Source: Bacteroidota bacterium
GTDB taxonomy: Bacteria > Bacteroidota > Bacteroidia > CAILMK01 > JAAYUY01
Assembly (NCBI GenBank): GCA_018698135.1
Contig: JABINZ010000011.1
Coordinates: 1-44,040, forward strand
Direction: 5' to 3'
Length of the DNA: 44,040 nt
Made by a program: the position numbers and the translations under genes. The stretch's first letter is position 1. Every line of letters begins with the position of its first letter. The notes below the pieces were generated by a model. The model saw nothing but the letters and a program-made list of their open reading frames with translations. It searched no databases and was not told the DNA's origin. Shown here piece after piece: positions 22,152 to 31,719 of the stretch.

Positions 22152-23894
22152 ATGACTAGTTGGGGAATAATCATTAAAGTATTGGTCCTAATTGGATCAC
22201 TGGGGTTCTTTCTATACGGAATGAAACTGATGAGTGAGTCCTTGCAAAAAGTAGCTGGAAAAAAAATGAAGTCCATACTTTCTGCCATGACATCCAATAG
22301 AATAAAAGGCGTATTTACAGGCTTTCTTGTCACTACAGTAATACAATCATCATCAGCAACTACAGTTATGCTGGTTAGTTTCGTAAATGCCGGATTGTTA
22401 ACGCTGCTTGAAGCGACAGGAGTTATCATGGGGGCCAATATTGGTACTACTGTTACTGCTTGGATTATTTCATTGCTTGGTTTTAAAGTCAGTTTAAGTG
22501 CCTTGTCATTACCACTTATTGGACTTTCCTTGCCTCTATTCTTTTCATCCAATGAAAGAAGAAAAACTTGGGGAGAATTTATAGTAGGATTTGCCATTTT
22601 ATTTCTTGGTTTGCAAGCCTTAAAAGAAGCTGTTCCTGATATCAAGAGTAATCCTGAAATACTGGCATTCTTGTCAAATTATATAGATTTTGGCTATTGG
22701 TCAGTTTTTATTTTTATTATTGTTGGAACCATACTAACAGTTGTTATCCAATCATCCAGTGCAACCATGGCACTAACCCTTGTTTTATGCTACAATGGAT
22801 TAATTCCATTTCATATTGCAGCAGCCATGGTATTAGGTGAAAATATTGGAACAACTATCACGGCTAATATTGCTGCTATCATTGGAAATGTAAATGCAAA
22901 ACGAGCTGCGCGATCGCATCTAATTTTTAACCTAATCGGTGTGATATGGATGATCATATTCTTCTTCCCATTCCTTAGGTGGATTGATAATATTGTTGAG
23001 TTTCGAACAGGTTTTTCAATTTTAGATAATTCAAGTGCAGTTGGATTTGAAAAAACCAAGGAAATATTGCCCATTGCATTAGCTGTTTTTCACACCATAT
23101 TCAATATCATTAATACGAGTTTATTGATAGGCTTTGCACCTTTTATTGTCAAAATGACAAAATGGATGGTCTCTTCAACTGATCTCAGTGAGGACGATGA
23201 CTCTCATTTGCAGGTATTTAGATCCGGTTTTGTTTCTACTTCTGAAATTTCCATTTTACAGGCAAGCAAAGAATTAAGTCGCTTTGCAAAGCAAATTAAA
23301 AAAATGATTCATTTCATTCCTATGTTAATTGAAAAGAATGAAAAGAAGATTGTTGCAAAAGCCATAAAAAAAATCAAAAAACATGAAATTTTAGCTGATG
23401 GTAATATGGAAGCTTTATCTCTTTATTTTGCCCAAATATCAAAAGGTAAAATAAGTGAGCAAAGCTCCAATCTGCTGAAATCCTATTTCAGAGTTAATAA
23501 TGAATTAGAAAGTATTGGGGATAGTTGTTTTAAAATAGCTGGCCGAATTGAAAAAGTATTTGGTAGTAAAAATGAGTTTAAAAAAGAGGAACGCAATAAG
23601 CTTAATGAACTATTCGAATTAATTGATAATGCATTTGATTTAGCCTATCTAAGTATTAATGGGAAGTCGAATGAGAACACTTTCAAGCAGGCAAGGAAAC
23701 TTGAATTCCAAATTAATGAACTTAGAGATGATTTGATAAAAAATCTTATGGAAAGGATTAATTTGAATGAATTAAGTTTTGAAGTTGGCATGGTATATAA
23801 AGATGTAATTTCTGCCATGGAGAAGATGGGAGACTACATATACAACATCCAAGAAACCCTTTTCGACAAAAATAAAGTGGAAGAGTTTAATTAA
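22152..23894 (+). CDS. Na+/phosphate cotransporter with PhoU domain (NptA/YjbB type)
   Basis: A 580-residue protein of the Na/Pi cotransporter (SLC34-like, YjbB) family. Two inverted repeats each hold the QSSSAT signature: TVIQSSSATTVMLVSF near residue 65 and TVVIQSSSATMALTLV near 200. GANIGTTVTAW and GENIGTTITAN accompany them. The C-terminal part (about 355-580) is a PhoU-like helical domain. It imports or exports phosphate across the inner membrane, driven by sodium. No Pho box was found directly upstream. The 3' end overlaps the convergent secreted-protein gene by 8 bp. Confidence 0.92.
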   Translation: MTSWGIIIKVLVLIGSLGFFLYGMKLMSESLQKVAGKKMKSILSAMTSNRIKGVFTGFLVTTVIQSSSATTVMLVSFVNAGLLTLLEATGVIMGANIGTTVTAWIISLLGFKVSLSALSLPLIGLSLPLFFSSNERRKTWGEFIVGFAILFLGLQALKEAVPDIKSNPEILAFLSNYIDFGYWSVFIFIIVGTILTVVIQSSSATMALTLVLCYNGLIPFHIAAAMVLGENIGTTITANIAAIIGNVNAKRAARSHLIFNLIGVIWMIIFFFPFLRWIDNIVEFRTGFSILDNSSAVGFEKTKEILPIALAVFHTIFNIINTSLLIGFAPFIVKMTKWMVSSTDLSEDDDSHLQVFRSGFVSTSEISILQASKELSRFAKQIKKMIHFIPMLIEKNEKKIVAKAIKKIKKHEILADGNMEALSLYFAQISKGKISEQSSNLLKSYFRVNNELESIGDSCFKIAGRIEKVFGSKNEFKKEERNKLNELFELIDNAFDLAYLSINGKSNENTFKQARKLEFQINELRDDLIKNLMERINLNELSFEVGMVYKDVISAMEKMGDYIYNIQETLFDKNKVEEFN

Positions 23895-26292
23895 ACAAAA
23901 CAGGTTTAAAGTAGTTTTCTCCGGAAATTAATTCCACCTGTAATATATACAACCCTTTAAAGTTCAACGGTGGTATTTCAGTCTTATTATTTGATATATC
24001 AGAATTGGTATAAACAATATTTCCGAGCATATCAATCAACAAAACTTTTTGGATTCTTTGCTCTTCTGAATAAATATATAAGGATTTGGAGCAAGGATTC
24101 GGAAAGACCTCTACTTCATTATGCTTAAATTCTTCAATAGAAACAGGCCAGGAATTAACAATATTTGATCTGATAGCAAAGGACTGGCATGCCTGATCAC
24201 TTTCACAAAACAAAATAACAGAAAATAATCCAGCTTTAGTGTAGGTATGTTGAACCGAGCCATATTGAAAACTAGTATCTCCATCGCCAAAGTTCCAATG
24301 GTAAGTAGCAATATTGCCACTACTGATCATTGAGCTGTCTTTAAAATCAACTAACAGCGGTACTTCTCCGTTAATAGGCGAAACCGAAAAATGAACTTCA
24401 GGAAGTGGAGCAACATGCATTGATAATGTGTCGCTATTGGGGCAAATTCCATTCGTATTGACTTCATAACTTAAGAGATATTGTCCAACACCTATGTCCG
24501 GATCAAAAATATTGTTAACGACACCAGCACCTGACCAAACTCCAGACTTAGGTGAACCAACAAGTTGAACAGGATTTGCATTCTCACAAACTGTCAAACT
24601 TGCTCCTAAATTGGGTTTTGGCGTTTCTAAAACATATAAATTCAGGCTATCTGAATTCTCACATCCATTCGAAGATGTGTAACTGTATTTTAACTCATAG
24701 CTTGTATTTTCTGAAACACTGCTATCGCTTGGATTAAAATACCAATAATTATCTTTCATGAAAACACCATTCCCTTGCCAATGCCCCATGGATGGGAAAG
24801 GTTGCCCAATTAAAGGATATAAAGCTCCCGCAAAACAAACTGTATCATCCAAACCCGCATTTACAATGGGTTTTGTAATTGTCGTAATTATTTTATCAGC
24901 AAAAAAGTATTTACATCCATTATGACCACTTAATTCAAGCGAATAATAAAAAGTGTCTTCGCTATAGAACTGATAATAGAATGAAGTATCCTGAGAAACA
25001 ACAACAGAATCAATCATCCATTTAATGGTTTTAATGTCGCCCATCATAAGATCTAAATCAAATAAGTAGCGGCCACAACTTGAATCGCTAACAACAGTTC
25101 TGGCAAAAACACCATCAATCACATCAAATACATAAGCTCTACTTTGAGATCCTTGTATGGGACACTTATTGTCCTTAACCGTTAACGTTACTATTTCAGG
25201 ACTATGATTCGTATTCGGACCAAATAATACTTCTATAGTCTGTTTGGGATTATTCGGATTTGAATAATCCTGACTAATTAACTTATAATTGAAATTCGTA
25301 CTATTATCAAAGAGCAAACTATCATTTACGTCAAAATCCCCTGCACTAACTGTAAACTGTTTTGGTGAAAAACTACAGACTTGATAATAAAAAGGACCAC
25401 TTAAAGATGGCGAAAAATTACTGTTACAATTGTTAATATTCAATATCCATTCTCTGGTCATTTCTGCCACAAAACCATCAGCATTATAAATAGTTGCTTT
25501 GATGGCAACAGGTGTTTCCTGACTTTGTAATGGACGAAAATAAAAATCGCCTGATACAGGATCTAAATGAAACCCCCTTGGATAACTCAATGTTTTATTG
25601 GGAAAACCCCAAAATGATAAGGGTTTATCGTAGCTATAGGAAGCATTGTAATTTATGTTCTTGCTTGCATTTTCTTTAGGAGATGTAATTTCATAAACAA
25701 TTGAATCTTGCTCAGTGGAACTTATTAACAGAACATTTTCAAAGTAATCCTGATTTCGACAATGCAAAAAGCGAGGGCTTGTTTCAAAAAACTGCATACT
25801 ATACTGATTTGGATTACTTAAACTAAATCGGCTCTTCAAATAAAAATCGGAAGAAGCCGAACCTGTTGTTATGGTAGAGGAGCGCTTGAACATTTGAAAA
25901 TAAACAACAACCTCCTGACAAGTGTTAACCGATGTCAGATCAAAATAGCCACTGTATCCATATCGTCTGTATCCATATGGAAATGAACAATTCAAATCGC
26001 TGCAATGGTTGCACTGATTGGGACATAAGCCAGAAACATCTACAGGTGCCGACATATTTAATGTAATAGAGTCCAATACAAGCCCGCTGCTTGCGCATTT
26101 CATAAATAATTTTGTTGTAACAGGATGCTGACTGTAGCAATTGGTATACAAATACAAGTTTGTATATAGTTTATTATTTGTTTTATTTACTGTACCCAGA
26201 ATCTCACCACCTGCAATATTTTGTGAAGAAGCAGAATTAAAACAAAATAAAAACAACAAATTTGCAAACCATATTATTCGGATGTATTTCAT
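23887..26292 (-). CDS. Secreted PKD protein with T9SS type A sorting domain
   Basis: An 801-residue secreted protein with a signal peptide ending SASSQ. The N-terminal region opens NIAGGEILGTVNKTNNKLY and has several Cys pairs (CPNQCNHCSDLNC), a domain seen at the front of Bacteroidota surface proteins. A PKD domain lies near residue 667 (YHWNFGDGDTSF) and a T9SS type A domain occupies about 728-801 (VEVFPNPCSKSLYIYS ... LIDMLGNIVY ... GLYILQVEL). It should be exported by T9SS and cleaved. Surface adhesion is inferred. Its stop overlaps the end of the NptA gene on the other strand. Confidence 0.9.
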   Translation of the reverse strand: MKYIRIIWFANLLFLFCFNSASSQNIAGGEILGTVNKTNNKLYTNLYLYTNCYSQHPVTTKLFMKCASSGLVLDSITLNMSAPVDVSGLCPNQCNHCSDLNCSFPYGYRRYGYSGYFDLTSVNTCQEVVVYFQMFKRSSTITTGSASSDFYLKSRFSLSNPNQYSMQFFETSPRFLHCRNQDYFENVLLISSTEQDSIVYEITSPKENASKNINYNASYSYDKPLSFWGFPNKTLSYPRGFHLDPVSGDFYFRPLQSQETPVAIKATIYNADGFVAEMTREWILNINNCNSNFSPSLSGPFYYQVCSFSPKQFTVSAGDFDVNDSLLFDNSTNFNYKLISQDYSNPNNPKQTIEVLFGPNTNHSPEIVTLTVKDNKCPIQGSQSRAYVFDVIDGVFARTVVSDSSCGRYLFDLDLMMGDIKTIKWMIDSVVVSQDTSFYYQFYSEDTFYYSLELSGHNGCKYFFADKIITTITKPIVNAGLDDTVCFAGALYPLIGQPFPSMGHWQGNGVFMKDNYWYFNPSDSSVSENTSYELKYSYTSSNGCENSDSLNLYVLETPKPNLGASLTVCENANPVQLVGSPKSGVWSGAGVVNNIFDPDIGVGQYLLSYEVNTNGICPNSDTLSMHVAPLPEVHFSVSPINGEVPLLVDFKDSSMISSGNIATYHWNFGDGDTSFQYGSVQHTYTKAGLFSVILFCESDQACQSFAIRSNIVNSWPVSIEEFKHNEVEVFPNPCSKSLYIYSEEQRIQKVLLIDMLGNIVYTNSDISNNKTEIPPLNFKGLYILQVELISGENYFKPVLFN

Positions 26293-26403
26293 GCAATCAT
26301 ATAAATTATACTGCTAATTTAGTTTGTTTTGCAATTTTAGTAAAGCTATTTTACCAACATCCTATTAGATTCCTGAGCATGCCATACAATTCTTATTATT
26401 ATA

Positions 26404-26411
26404 TAAATTTG
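26404..26411 (+). promoter_or_regulatory. Bacteroidota -7 box for glycosylasparaginase gene
   Basis: TAAATTTG matches TAnnTTTG and lies 18 bp upstream of the start codon at 26430. Confidence 0.5.
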
Positions 26412-26429
26412 CATACAAATGAATAAATC

Positions 26430-27434
26430 ATGACATCGAGAAGAAACTTTATTAAAGGCTCTTTTATTGTAGCCTCGTTAGCAGCATTACCAGCCGGCAT
26501 TAAAAAAAGCATGGGTTATCCCAACAAAGATGCTCAAAATTGTAAAAAGAAAATTCAAAATAAACCAATCGTCATATCTACATGGAATCATGGGTTGGAT
26601 GCCAACGAAGCTGCATGGAAGGTGCTTAGTAATAAAGGATACGCACTGGATGCTGTAGAGGCAGGTGTAAAAATTTCAGAAGCAGATCCTGAAGTTAGCA
26701 GCGTTGGATATGGTGGCATGCCTGACCGAGACGGTAATGTGACCTTGGATGCATGCATTATGGACGAATTAGGTAATTGTGGCTCTGTTGGTTTTTTGAA
26801 GGAAATCATGCACCCTATATCGGTGGCTCGAAAAGTTATGACAGATACTCCCCATGTTATGTTAACAGGAATTGGTGCACAGGAGTTTGCCCTAAATAAA
26901 GGTTTTAAAAAGGAAAATTTATTGACTTATGAAGCCAAATTGAGATGGCAAGAATGGATGCGCACACAAAACTATCATCCTGAACCAACCCCTGACAAAG
27001 AAAATCATGACACCATTGGGATGTTGGCTCTTGATGAGGAAGGGAAATTATGCGGAGCTTGCACAACCAGTGGTCTGGCTTGGAAATTACACGGACGAGT
27101 AGGCGACTCCCCTATTATTGGTGCCGGACTATTTGTTGATGGAGATGTGGGTGGAGCTGTAGCAACAGGAAAAGGAGAAGCAGTAATTAGAATTGCAGGA
27201 ACCCATTTAGTTGTTGAATTAATGCGACAGGGAAAATCACCTGAAAAAGCTTGCCAGATGGCCGTTGAAAGAATCATGGAAAAACAAAAAGACTATCGTG
27301 ATTTTCAGGTAGGTTTTATTGCACTCAATAAATATGGTGAATATGGCACCTACAGCCTTACAAAAGGATTTGAATATGCCGTTTATACCAATAACGAAAA
27401 CAAACTTGTTAAATCTCCTTCCCTTTTGAAATAG
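26430..27434 (+). CDS. Glycosylasparaginase (N4-GlcNAc-asparaginase), Tat-exported
   Basis: A 334-residue Ntn-hydrolase of the asparaginase-2 family. The N-terminus MTSRRNFIKGSF has the twin-arginine motif, so the folded enzyme is probably exported. The catalytic Thr195 in NHDTIGML becomes the new N-terminus after autocleavage. GRVGDSPIIGAGLFVD and GAVATGKGEA form the substrate site. Proteins with this HDTIGM context are glycosylasparaginases, which split the bond between N-acetylglucosamine and asparagine in glycopeptides, rather than plain isoaspartyl peptidases. Length and order match the Flavobacterium-type enzyme. It suggests use of N-glycoproteins. Confidence 0.92.
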   Translation: MTSRRNFIKGSFIVASLAALPAGIKKSMGYPNKDAQNCKKKIQNKPIVISTWNHGLDANEAAWKVLSNKGYALDAVEAGVKISEADPEVSSVGYGGMPDRDGNVTLDACIMDELGNCGSVGFLKEIMHPISVARKVMTDTPHVMLTGIGAQEFALNKGFKKENLLTYEAKLRWQEWMRTQNYHPEPTPDKENHDTIGMLALDEEGKLCGACTTSGLAWKLHGRVGDSPIIGAGLFVDGDVGGAVATGKGEAVIRIAGTHLVVELMRQGKSPEKACQMAVERIMEKQKDYRDFQVGFIALNKYGEYGTYSLTKGFEYAVYTNNENKLVKSPSLLK

Positions 27435-27590
27435 TAAAATCGCTATTGAAGAAATAATAGGATTTCGTAAATTTACAGCTAATTACAGTTTTTTACTGTT
27501 TTCTAACAGCTAGTCATTTAATAAATAAATACGGATGAATAGGTTGAGCTGTATCCAAATAATAAGAATTAAATACTTAAAAATAGTTTG

Positions 27591-27731
27591 ATGAAACGAG
27601 CATGAGTATATGTCTACACACACACCTGTGTGCCGAAACACTTCGGTTTACAGGCACAAGGAAATGACTATATGCGAGTTCCCCGCCTGCATCGGGCAGG
27701 CATATGACAACTAAAAAACAATTATAAACAG
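27591..27731 (+). repeat. Leader repeat L, copy B
   Basis: Starts ATGAAACGAGCATGAGTATA and ends ACTAAAAAACAATTATAAACAG, where copy C begins. The core GTGTGCCGAAACACTTCGG is shared with copy A. The outer arms are CCTGT/ACAGG and the inner arms CCGAA/TTCGG. The second hairpin (ATATGC ... GCATAT) carries an inserted palindrome GCCTGC...GCAGGC (27685-27701) of the REP kind also seen in module Q. Confidence 0.78.
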
Positions 27732-27820
27732 ATGAAACGAGCATGAGTAAAAAATTTCTCACACATAGGAATGATTATAATGCGAGTTCCGCATGACCTT
27801 TAAAATTTAACTATAGACAT
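27732..27820 (+). repeat. Leader repeat L, copy C
   Basis: A short version lacking the first hairpin. It starts ATGAAACGAGCATGAGTAAA, keeps GGAATGATTATAATGCGAG with the hairpin ATGCG-AGTTC-CGCAT, and ends TAGACAT at the ATG of the NHL/PKD gene. The mini-ORF MKRA (TGA) overlaps the ATG of a 17-residue mini-ORF (27743-27796, MSKKFLTHRNDYNASSA). Confidence 0.78.
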
Positions 27821-30800
27821 ATGAAAAATATTTCAATTAGCATATTGTTTGTTCTTGCTTTGTCTTTTTCAGGACAAGCTCAAAATGTAAGTTTATTTGC
27901 TGGTTCACCTAATGTTCCTGGTTATAATAGTTCAGGCACAGCAATTTCTTCAGCCAAATTTAATCAGCCATATGGAATTGCGTTGGACGGACAGGGAAAC
28001 TTTTGGATTTCAGAAACTGGTGGACAGGTAATTTATATGATTACTTCCAGCAATATGGTATATGTCAGAGCAGGGTCATATACCAATACGGGTTATGTAA
28101 ATTCCAGTGGCGTTAATGCTCGCTTTTACAACCCAAAAGGAATGGCCGTAGGACCAAACAATGAAATTTATATTGCTGATTATAGCAATAATGTAATTAG
28201 AAAATTAACTGCATTTACATCACTTGGCAGTGCGCAAACTGTTAGCAAGTTTAGTGGCAAACAAGGTACAAGTGGTGGTTATGTTAATGGTTCTGCTACT
28301 GTTGCAGAATTCAATGGTCCTACTGATATAGTGGTCGATGCTTCTGGGAATCTCTATGTTTCTGATTTCAACAATCACGTGATTAGAAAAATCACCTCAA
28401 GTGGAGCAGTGTCCTTGTTGGCGGGTCAACCAAATTCTTCAGGAAGTACCGATGGTCACGCTACTTCAACTGCAAAATTCAATGGACCAGCCGGATTATA
28501 TCTTAAGGACAGTGTACTTTATGTGACAGATAATTGGGGATCAAAAATTCGTAAAATATCTCTTAATTCATCTTGGGTCAAAACTATTAGCAGTGCTTAC
28601 TGGACGCCTTCTGATATACTTGAATATGATGGCAGTCTTTATTTTACAGACCAGCATCGGGTAGCAAGATACAGCAACAGTACGTTAACAACTTATGCAG
28701 GAAGTGCTACTTTGAATCAATCAGGTTACACCAATGGATTCGGAACCGCTGCTCGTTTTTACAATGCAAAAGGCATGATTTACAATCCAGCCGACACCAG
28801 TATGCTTATTATTGACAGTGATAATCACGTTATTCGAAAAGTAACCTTATGCCCAACCATTACACCTAATATTACTATTAGCGGCAACACTTCATTCTGT
28901 GATGGCGATAGTGTTATTTTAACGGGTCCATCTGGTTATGCAAGCTATACATGGTCGAATAGTAAAACTACACAAAGCATAGTGGTTAAAAATTCTGCAA
29001 CATTAACACTTACGGTTACGAATTCAAATCAATGTACAGGAATATCAAGTCCGGTTACTTTGACTAAAAAATCCTTGCCCAATGCAAACTTTAATATGGA
29101 TAGTACGGCTTGTATTGGCATTGACGAAGCAATAACTTATACTGGCAGTGCAGGATCAGGTGCAACCTATACTTGGGATTTTGACGGAGGAAGCATATCT
29201 TCAGGAAGTGGACAAGGGCCATACAACGTGGGATGGAATAGTACCGGCAGCAAACAGATTACTTTACAAGTAAGTGAAAATGGCTGTTCATCAACTGTTA
29301 ATACAAAATACATAAATGTGTATGCTATTCCCACTTCTACCTTTACAATTAAAAACGCCTTATGTGCTTTTGAACATGATACCATCACATTTACAGGTCA
29401 GGCTTCTACATCCGCAACATTCAGCTGGGATTTTAATGGTGCTACTGTAGTTTCAGGATCTGGCAGAGGCCCGTACATTCTATACTGGGTTAATTCAGCT
29501 ACAAAAACTGTAAAATTAACTGTTGTTGATCATTTTTGTAATTCTACACAAACCAGCAATCAACTTAACATACAAGCAGTTCCTAACGCAGCATTTACCT
29601 CAAAAACAACCATGTGTTTTGGCGATATTGACACTATTTCCTTCACGGGATCAGCTGGCTCATCAGCTGTTTATAATTGGGATTTCGATGGAGGAAATAT
29701 CTTATCAGGCTCAGGAGCAGGACCTTATACGGTAGACTGGAATACTGTTGGTTCCAAAACTATATCACTGATTATTACCGAAAATGGATGCAATTCGGCA
29801 CCTTCAAATGTTAGTCTGCAGGTAAACCAATTGCCTACATCAACTTTTGATATAAAAAATACCGCCTGCACATTTACCAATGATACGATTACTTATACCG
29901 GGAATGCAACTTCAGGAGCTTCTTACCTATGGAATTTTGATGGTGCTACTGTTTTATCAGGTTCAGGTCAGGGACCATACATCCTTCACTGGCAACTTGC
30001 AGGGACCAAAATGGTCACACTTAAAGTTTCAGCAAATGGCTGCGAGTCAAACATCAAAATAGAACAAGTGCTTGTAACAGAGTCTCCTACTGCGGCCTTT
30101 GCCATGCCAACCTCCATTTGTGAGGAACAGCAAACCACTGTTACTTTTATAGGAATTGCCGGAACTACTGCAGTTTATAATTGGGATTTTGATGGAGCAA
30201 CTATCGTTTCAGGCTCGGGTTCAGGCCCATACATTGTAAAATGGACTGGATTTGGAACCAAAGCTCCTAGTCTTTACATTGAAGAAAATGGATGTGTATC
30301 TAATGTTTATTCCCTCAGTATAACAGTCAATCAAAAGCCAACGGCTGTCTTTACAGTCAATAGTGAAGTTTGTTTGGATAGGAATATTTCCGTTGATTAT
30401 GTTGGAAATGCTAGTAGTTCAGCTAATTATGTTTGGAACTTTGGAGATGCAGTGCAGCAGTCTGGCAGTGGTCAAGGACCTTATATTATCAGCTGGAATT
30501 CTGCAGGTGCTAAACAAATATCTTTACAAGTTAGTGAGGGCGGATGCAGTTCTGGGAATTTCACAAAAGACATAACGGTCAACCCAAATCCACCAGTTCC
30601 AACTATTACTCAAAACGGAAATACCTTAACATCAAGTTCAGCAACAAACAATCAATGGTTCGATTTGTCAGGAATTATCAATGGAGCAAATACACAAGAT
30701 TACAATCCACCGGCAGATGGCACCTATTATGTTGTTGTAACTGATAGTAAAGGTTGTTCTGCACAATCTGCAGATTTCGATTTTATTCATATTGGTTTAT

Positions 30801-31051
30801 CAGAATATGAATTAACAGATTTCCTCATTTATCCAAATCCGGTGCATGACGTATTAATTATCGAAAGCGGGAAACATGCATTATCTGATGTTGTTATATC
30901 AATTATTGCAAGTGATGGGAAAATTGTTTTAAGCAGGAAACTGGAAAATAAAATTCACGAAATTGATTTATCGCATATAGAAAAAGGTCTGTATATCCTT
31001 AGATTATCATCAAATGAAGAAATCAGGAATTTGAAATTACTTAAAAATTAA
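27821..31051 (+). CDS. Giant secreted NHL/PKD protein with T9SS type A domain
   Basis: A 1076-residue secreted protein with a signal peptide ending SGQAQ. Residues about 25-345 hold five NHL-type propeller repeats (for example ARFYNPKGMAVGPNNEIYIA, NNHVIRKIT). An Ig-like module comes next (about 350-420). Six tandem PKD-like domains of about 84 residues follow (about 425-920), each with W-[DN]-F and SGSGxGPYxxxW. The C-terminal T9SS type A domain (about 1005-1076) reads FLIYPNPVHDVLIIES ... GLYILRLSS. It is expected on the cell surface or in the medium. The start follows two leader repeats, the second ending at the ATG. ElbB follows after 10 bp. Confidence 0.93.
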   Translation: MKNISISILFVLALSFSGQAQNVSLFAGSPNVPGYNSSGTAISSAKFNQPYGIALDGQGNFWISETGGQVIYMITSSNMVYVRAGSYTNTGYVNSSGVNARFYNPKGMAVGPNNEIYIADYSNNVIRKLTAFTSLGSAQTVSKFSGKQGTSGGYVNGSATVAEFNGPTDIVVDASGNLYVSDFNNHVIRKITSSGAVSLLAGQPNSSGSTDGHATSTAKFNGPAGLYLKDSVLYVTDNWGSKIRKISLNSSWVKTISSAYWTPSDILEYDGSLYFTDQHRVARYSNSTLTTYAGSATLNQSGYTNGFGTAARFYNAKGMIYNPADTSMLIIDSDNHVIRKVTLCPTITPNITISGNTSFCDGDSVILTGPSGYASYTWSNSKTTQSIVVKNSATLTLTVTNSNQCTGISSPVTLTKKSLPNANFNMDSTACIGIDEAITYTGSAGSGATYTWDFDGGSISSGSGQGPYNVGWNSTGSKQITLQVSENGCSSTVNTKYINVYAIPTSTFTIKNALCAFEHDTITFTGQASTSATFSWDFNGATVVSGSGRGPYILYWVNSATKTVKLTVVDHFCNSTQTSNQLNIQAVPNAAFTSKTTMCFGDIDTISFTGSAGSSAVYNWDFDGGNILSGSGAGPYTVDWNTVGSKTISLIITENGCNSAPSNVSLQVNQLPTSTFDIKNTACTFTNDTITYTGNATSGASYLWNFDGATVLSGSGQGPYILHWQLAGTKMVTLKVSANGCESNIKIEQVLVTESPTAAFAMPTSICEEQQTTVTFIGIAGTTAVYNWDFDGATIVSGSGSGPYIVKWTGFGTKAPSLYIEENGCVSNVYSLSITVNQKPTAVFTVNSEVCLDRNISVDYVGNASSSANYVWNFGDAVQQSGSGQGPYIISWNSAGAKQISLQVSEGGCSSGNFTKDITVNPNPPVPTITQNGNTLTSSSATNNQWFDLSGIINGANTQDYNPPADGTYYVVVTDSKGCSAQSADFDFIHIGLSEYELTDFLIYPNPVHDVLIIESGKHALSDVVISIIASDGKIVLSRKLENKIHEIDLSHIEKGLYILRLSSNEEIRNLKLLKN
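29095..30590 (+). repeat. Six tandem PKD-domain coding repeats
   Basis: Units of about 250 bp. The conserved TGGGATTTT/TGGAATTTT core recurs near 29174, 29424, 29678, 29929, 30181 and 30432. The phrase encoding SGSGxGPY is nearly identical in all six. The even spacing points to recent duplication inside the gene. Confidence 0.88.
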
Positions 31052-31061
31052 ATCTAAAATT

Positions 31062-31712
31062 ATGATAAAGTTTGCTGTTGTTTTATCAGGTAGTGGTGTG
31101 TATGATGGAACTGAAATTCATGAAGCTGTTTTGTCGCTTTATGCCATTCAAAAAGAAGGAGCAGAATACAGCATTTTTGCTCCCGACATAGCTCAACATC
31201 ATGTTATTAACCACATAACAGGTGAAGAAATGCCGGAAAGCAGGAATGTATTAGTCGAGTCTGCACGCATTGCCCGTGGAAAAATAAGTCCGCTAAATGA
31301 ATTTAATGCTGACAACTATGACGTACTTCTTTTCCCAGGTGGCTTTGGAGCTGCAAAAAATTTATCTTCATTTGCATTTGATGGTATAAACTGTCAGGTA
31401 AATGATGATGTTGAAAATTCAATAAAAGCCATGCTTGAACGCAACAAGCCTATTGGTGCTCTCTGTATTTCACCAGTATTATTGGCTAAAGTTATTGGAG
31501 ATGGTATCGACCTTACCATTGGTTCCGATAAAGCAACAATCCAAGCCATCAAATCCATGGGTGCTACTCATAAAGTTAGCGACCATGGTGAAATTGTATA
31601 CGATAGGAAATACAAAGTGGTTAGCACAGCTTGTTATATGTTGGATGCAACAATTGATCAAATTGGTCTTGGAGCTGAAAATGTTGTCAAAAAACTCATC
31701 GAGCTTGTCTGA
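31062..31712 (+). CDS. elbB: ElbB-type glyoxalase (DJ-1/PfpI superfamily)
   Basis: A 216-residue protein matching ElbB (isoprenoid biosynthesis protein with amidotransferase-like fold). Features are VVLSGSGVYDGTEIHEAV at the N-terminus, IFAPDIAQHHVINH, ESARIARGKI, LLFPGGFGAAKNLS, and the nucleophile elbow IGALCISP with Cys135. E. coli ElbB has glyoxalase III-like activity; its link with isoprenoid synthesis is historical. It starts 10 bp after the giant secreted gene and may be read through from it, though the roles look unrelated. Confidence 0.93.
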   Translation: MIKFAVVLSGSGVYDGTEIHEAVLSLYAIQKEGAEYSIFAPDIAQHHVINHITGEEMPESRNVLVESARIARGKISPLNEFNADNYDVLLFPGGFGAAKNLSSFAFDGINCQVNDDVENSIKAMLERNKPIGALCISPVLLAKVIGDGIDLTIGSDKATIQAIKSMGATHKVSDHGEIVYDRKYKVVSTACYMLDATIDQIGLGAENVVKKLIELV

Positions 31713-31719
31713 AAAATAA

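Noticed and set aside
27591-27820. Integron attC sites
   Set aside because: The repeats lack the RYYYAAC/GTTRRRY core sites, and no integron integrase or cassette array is present.
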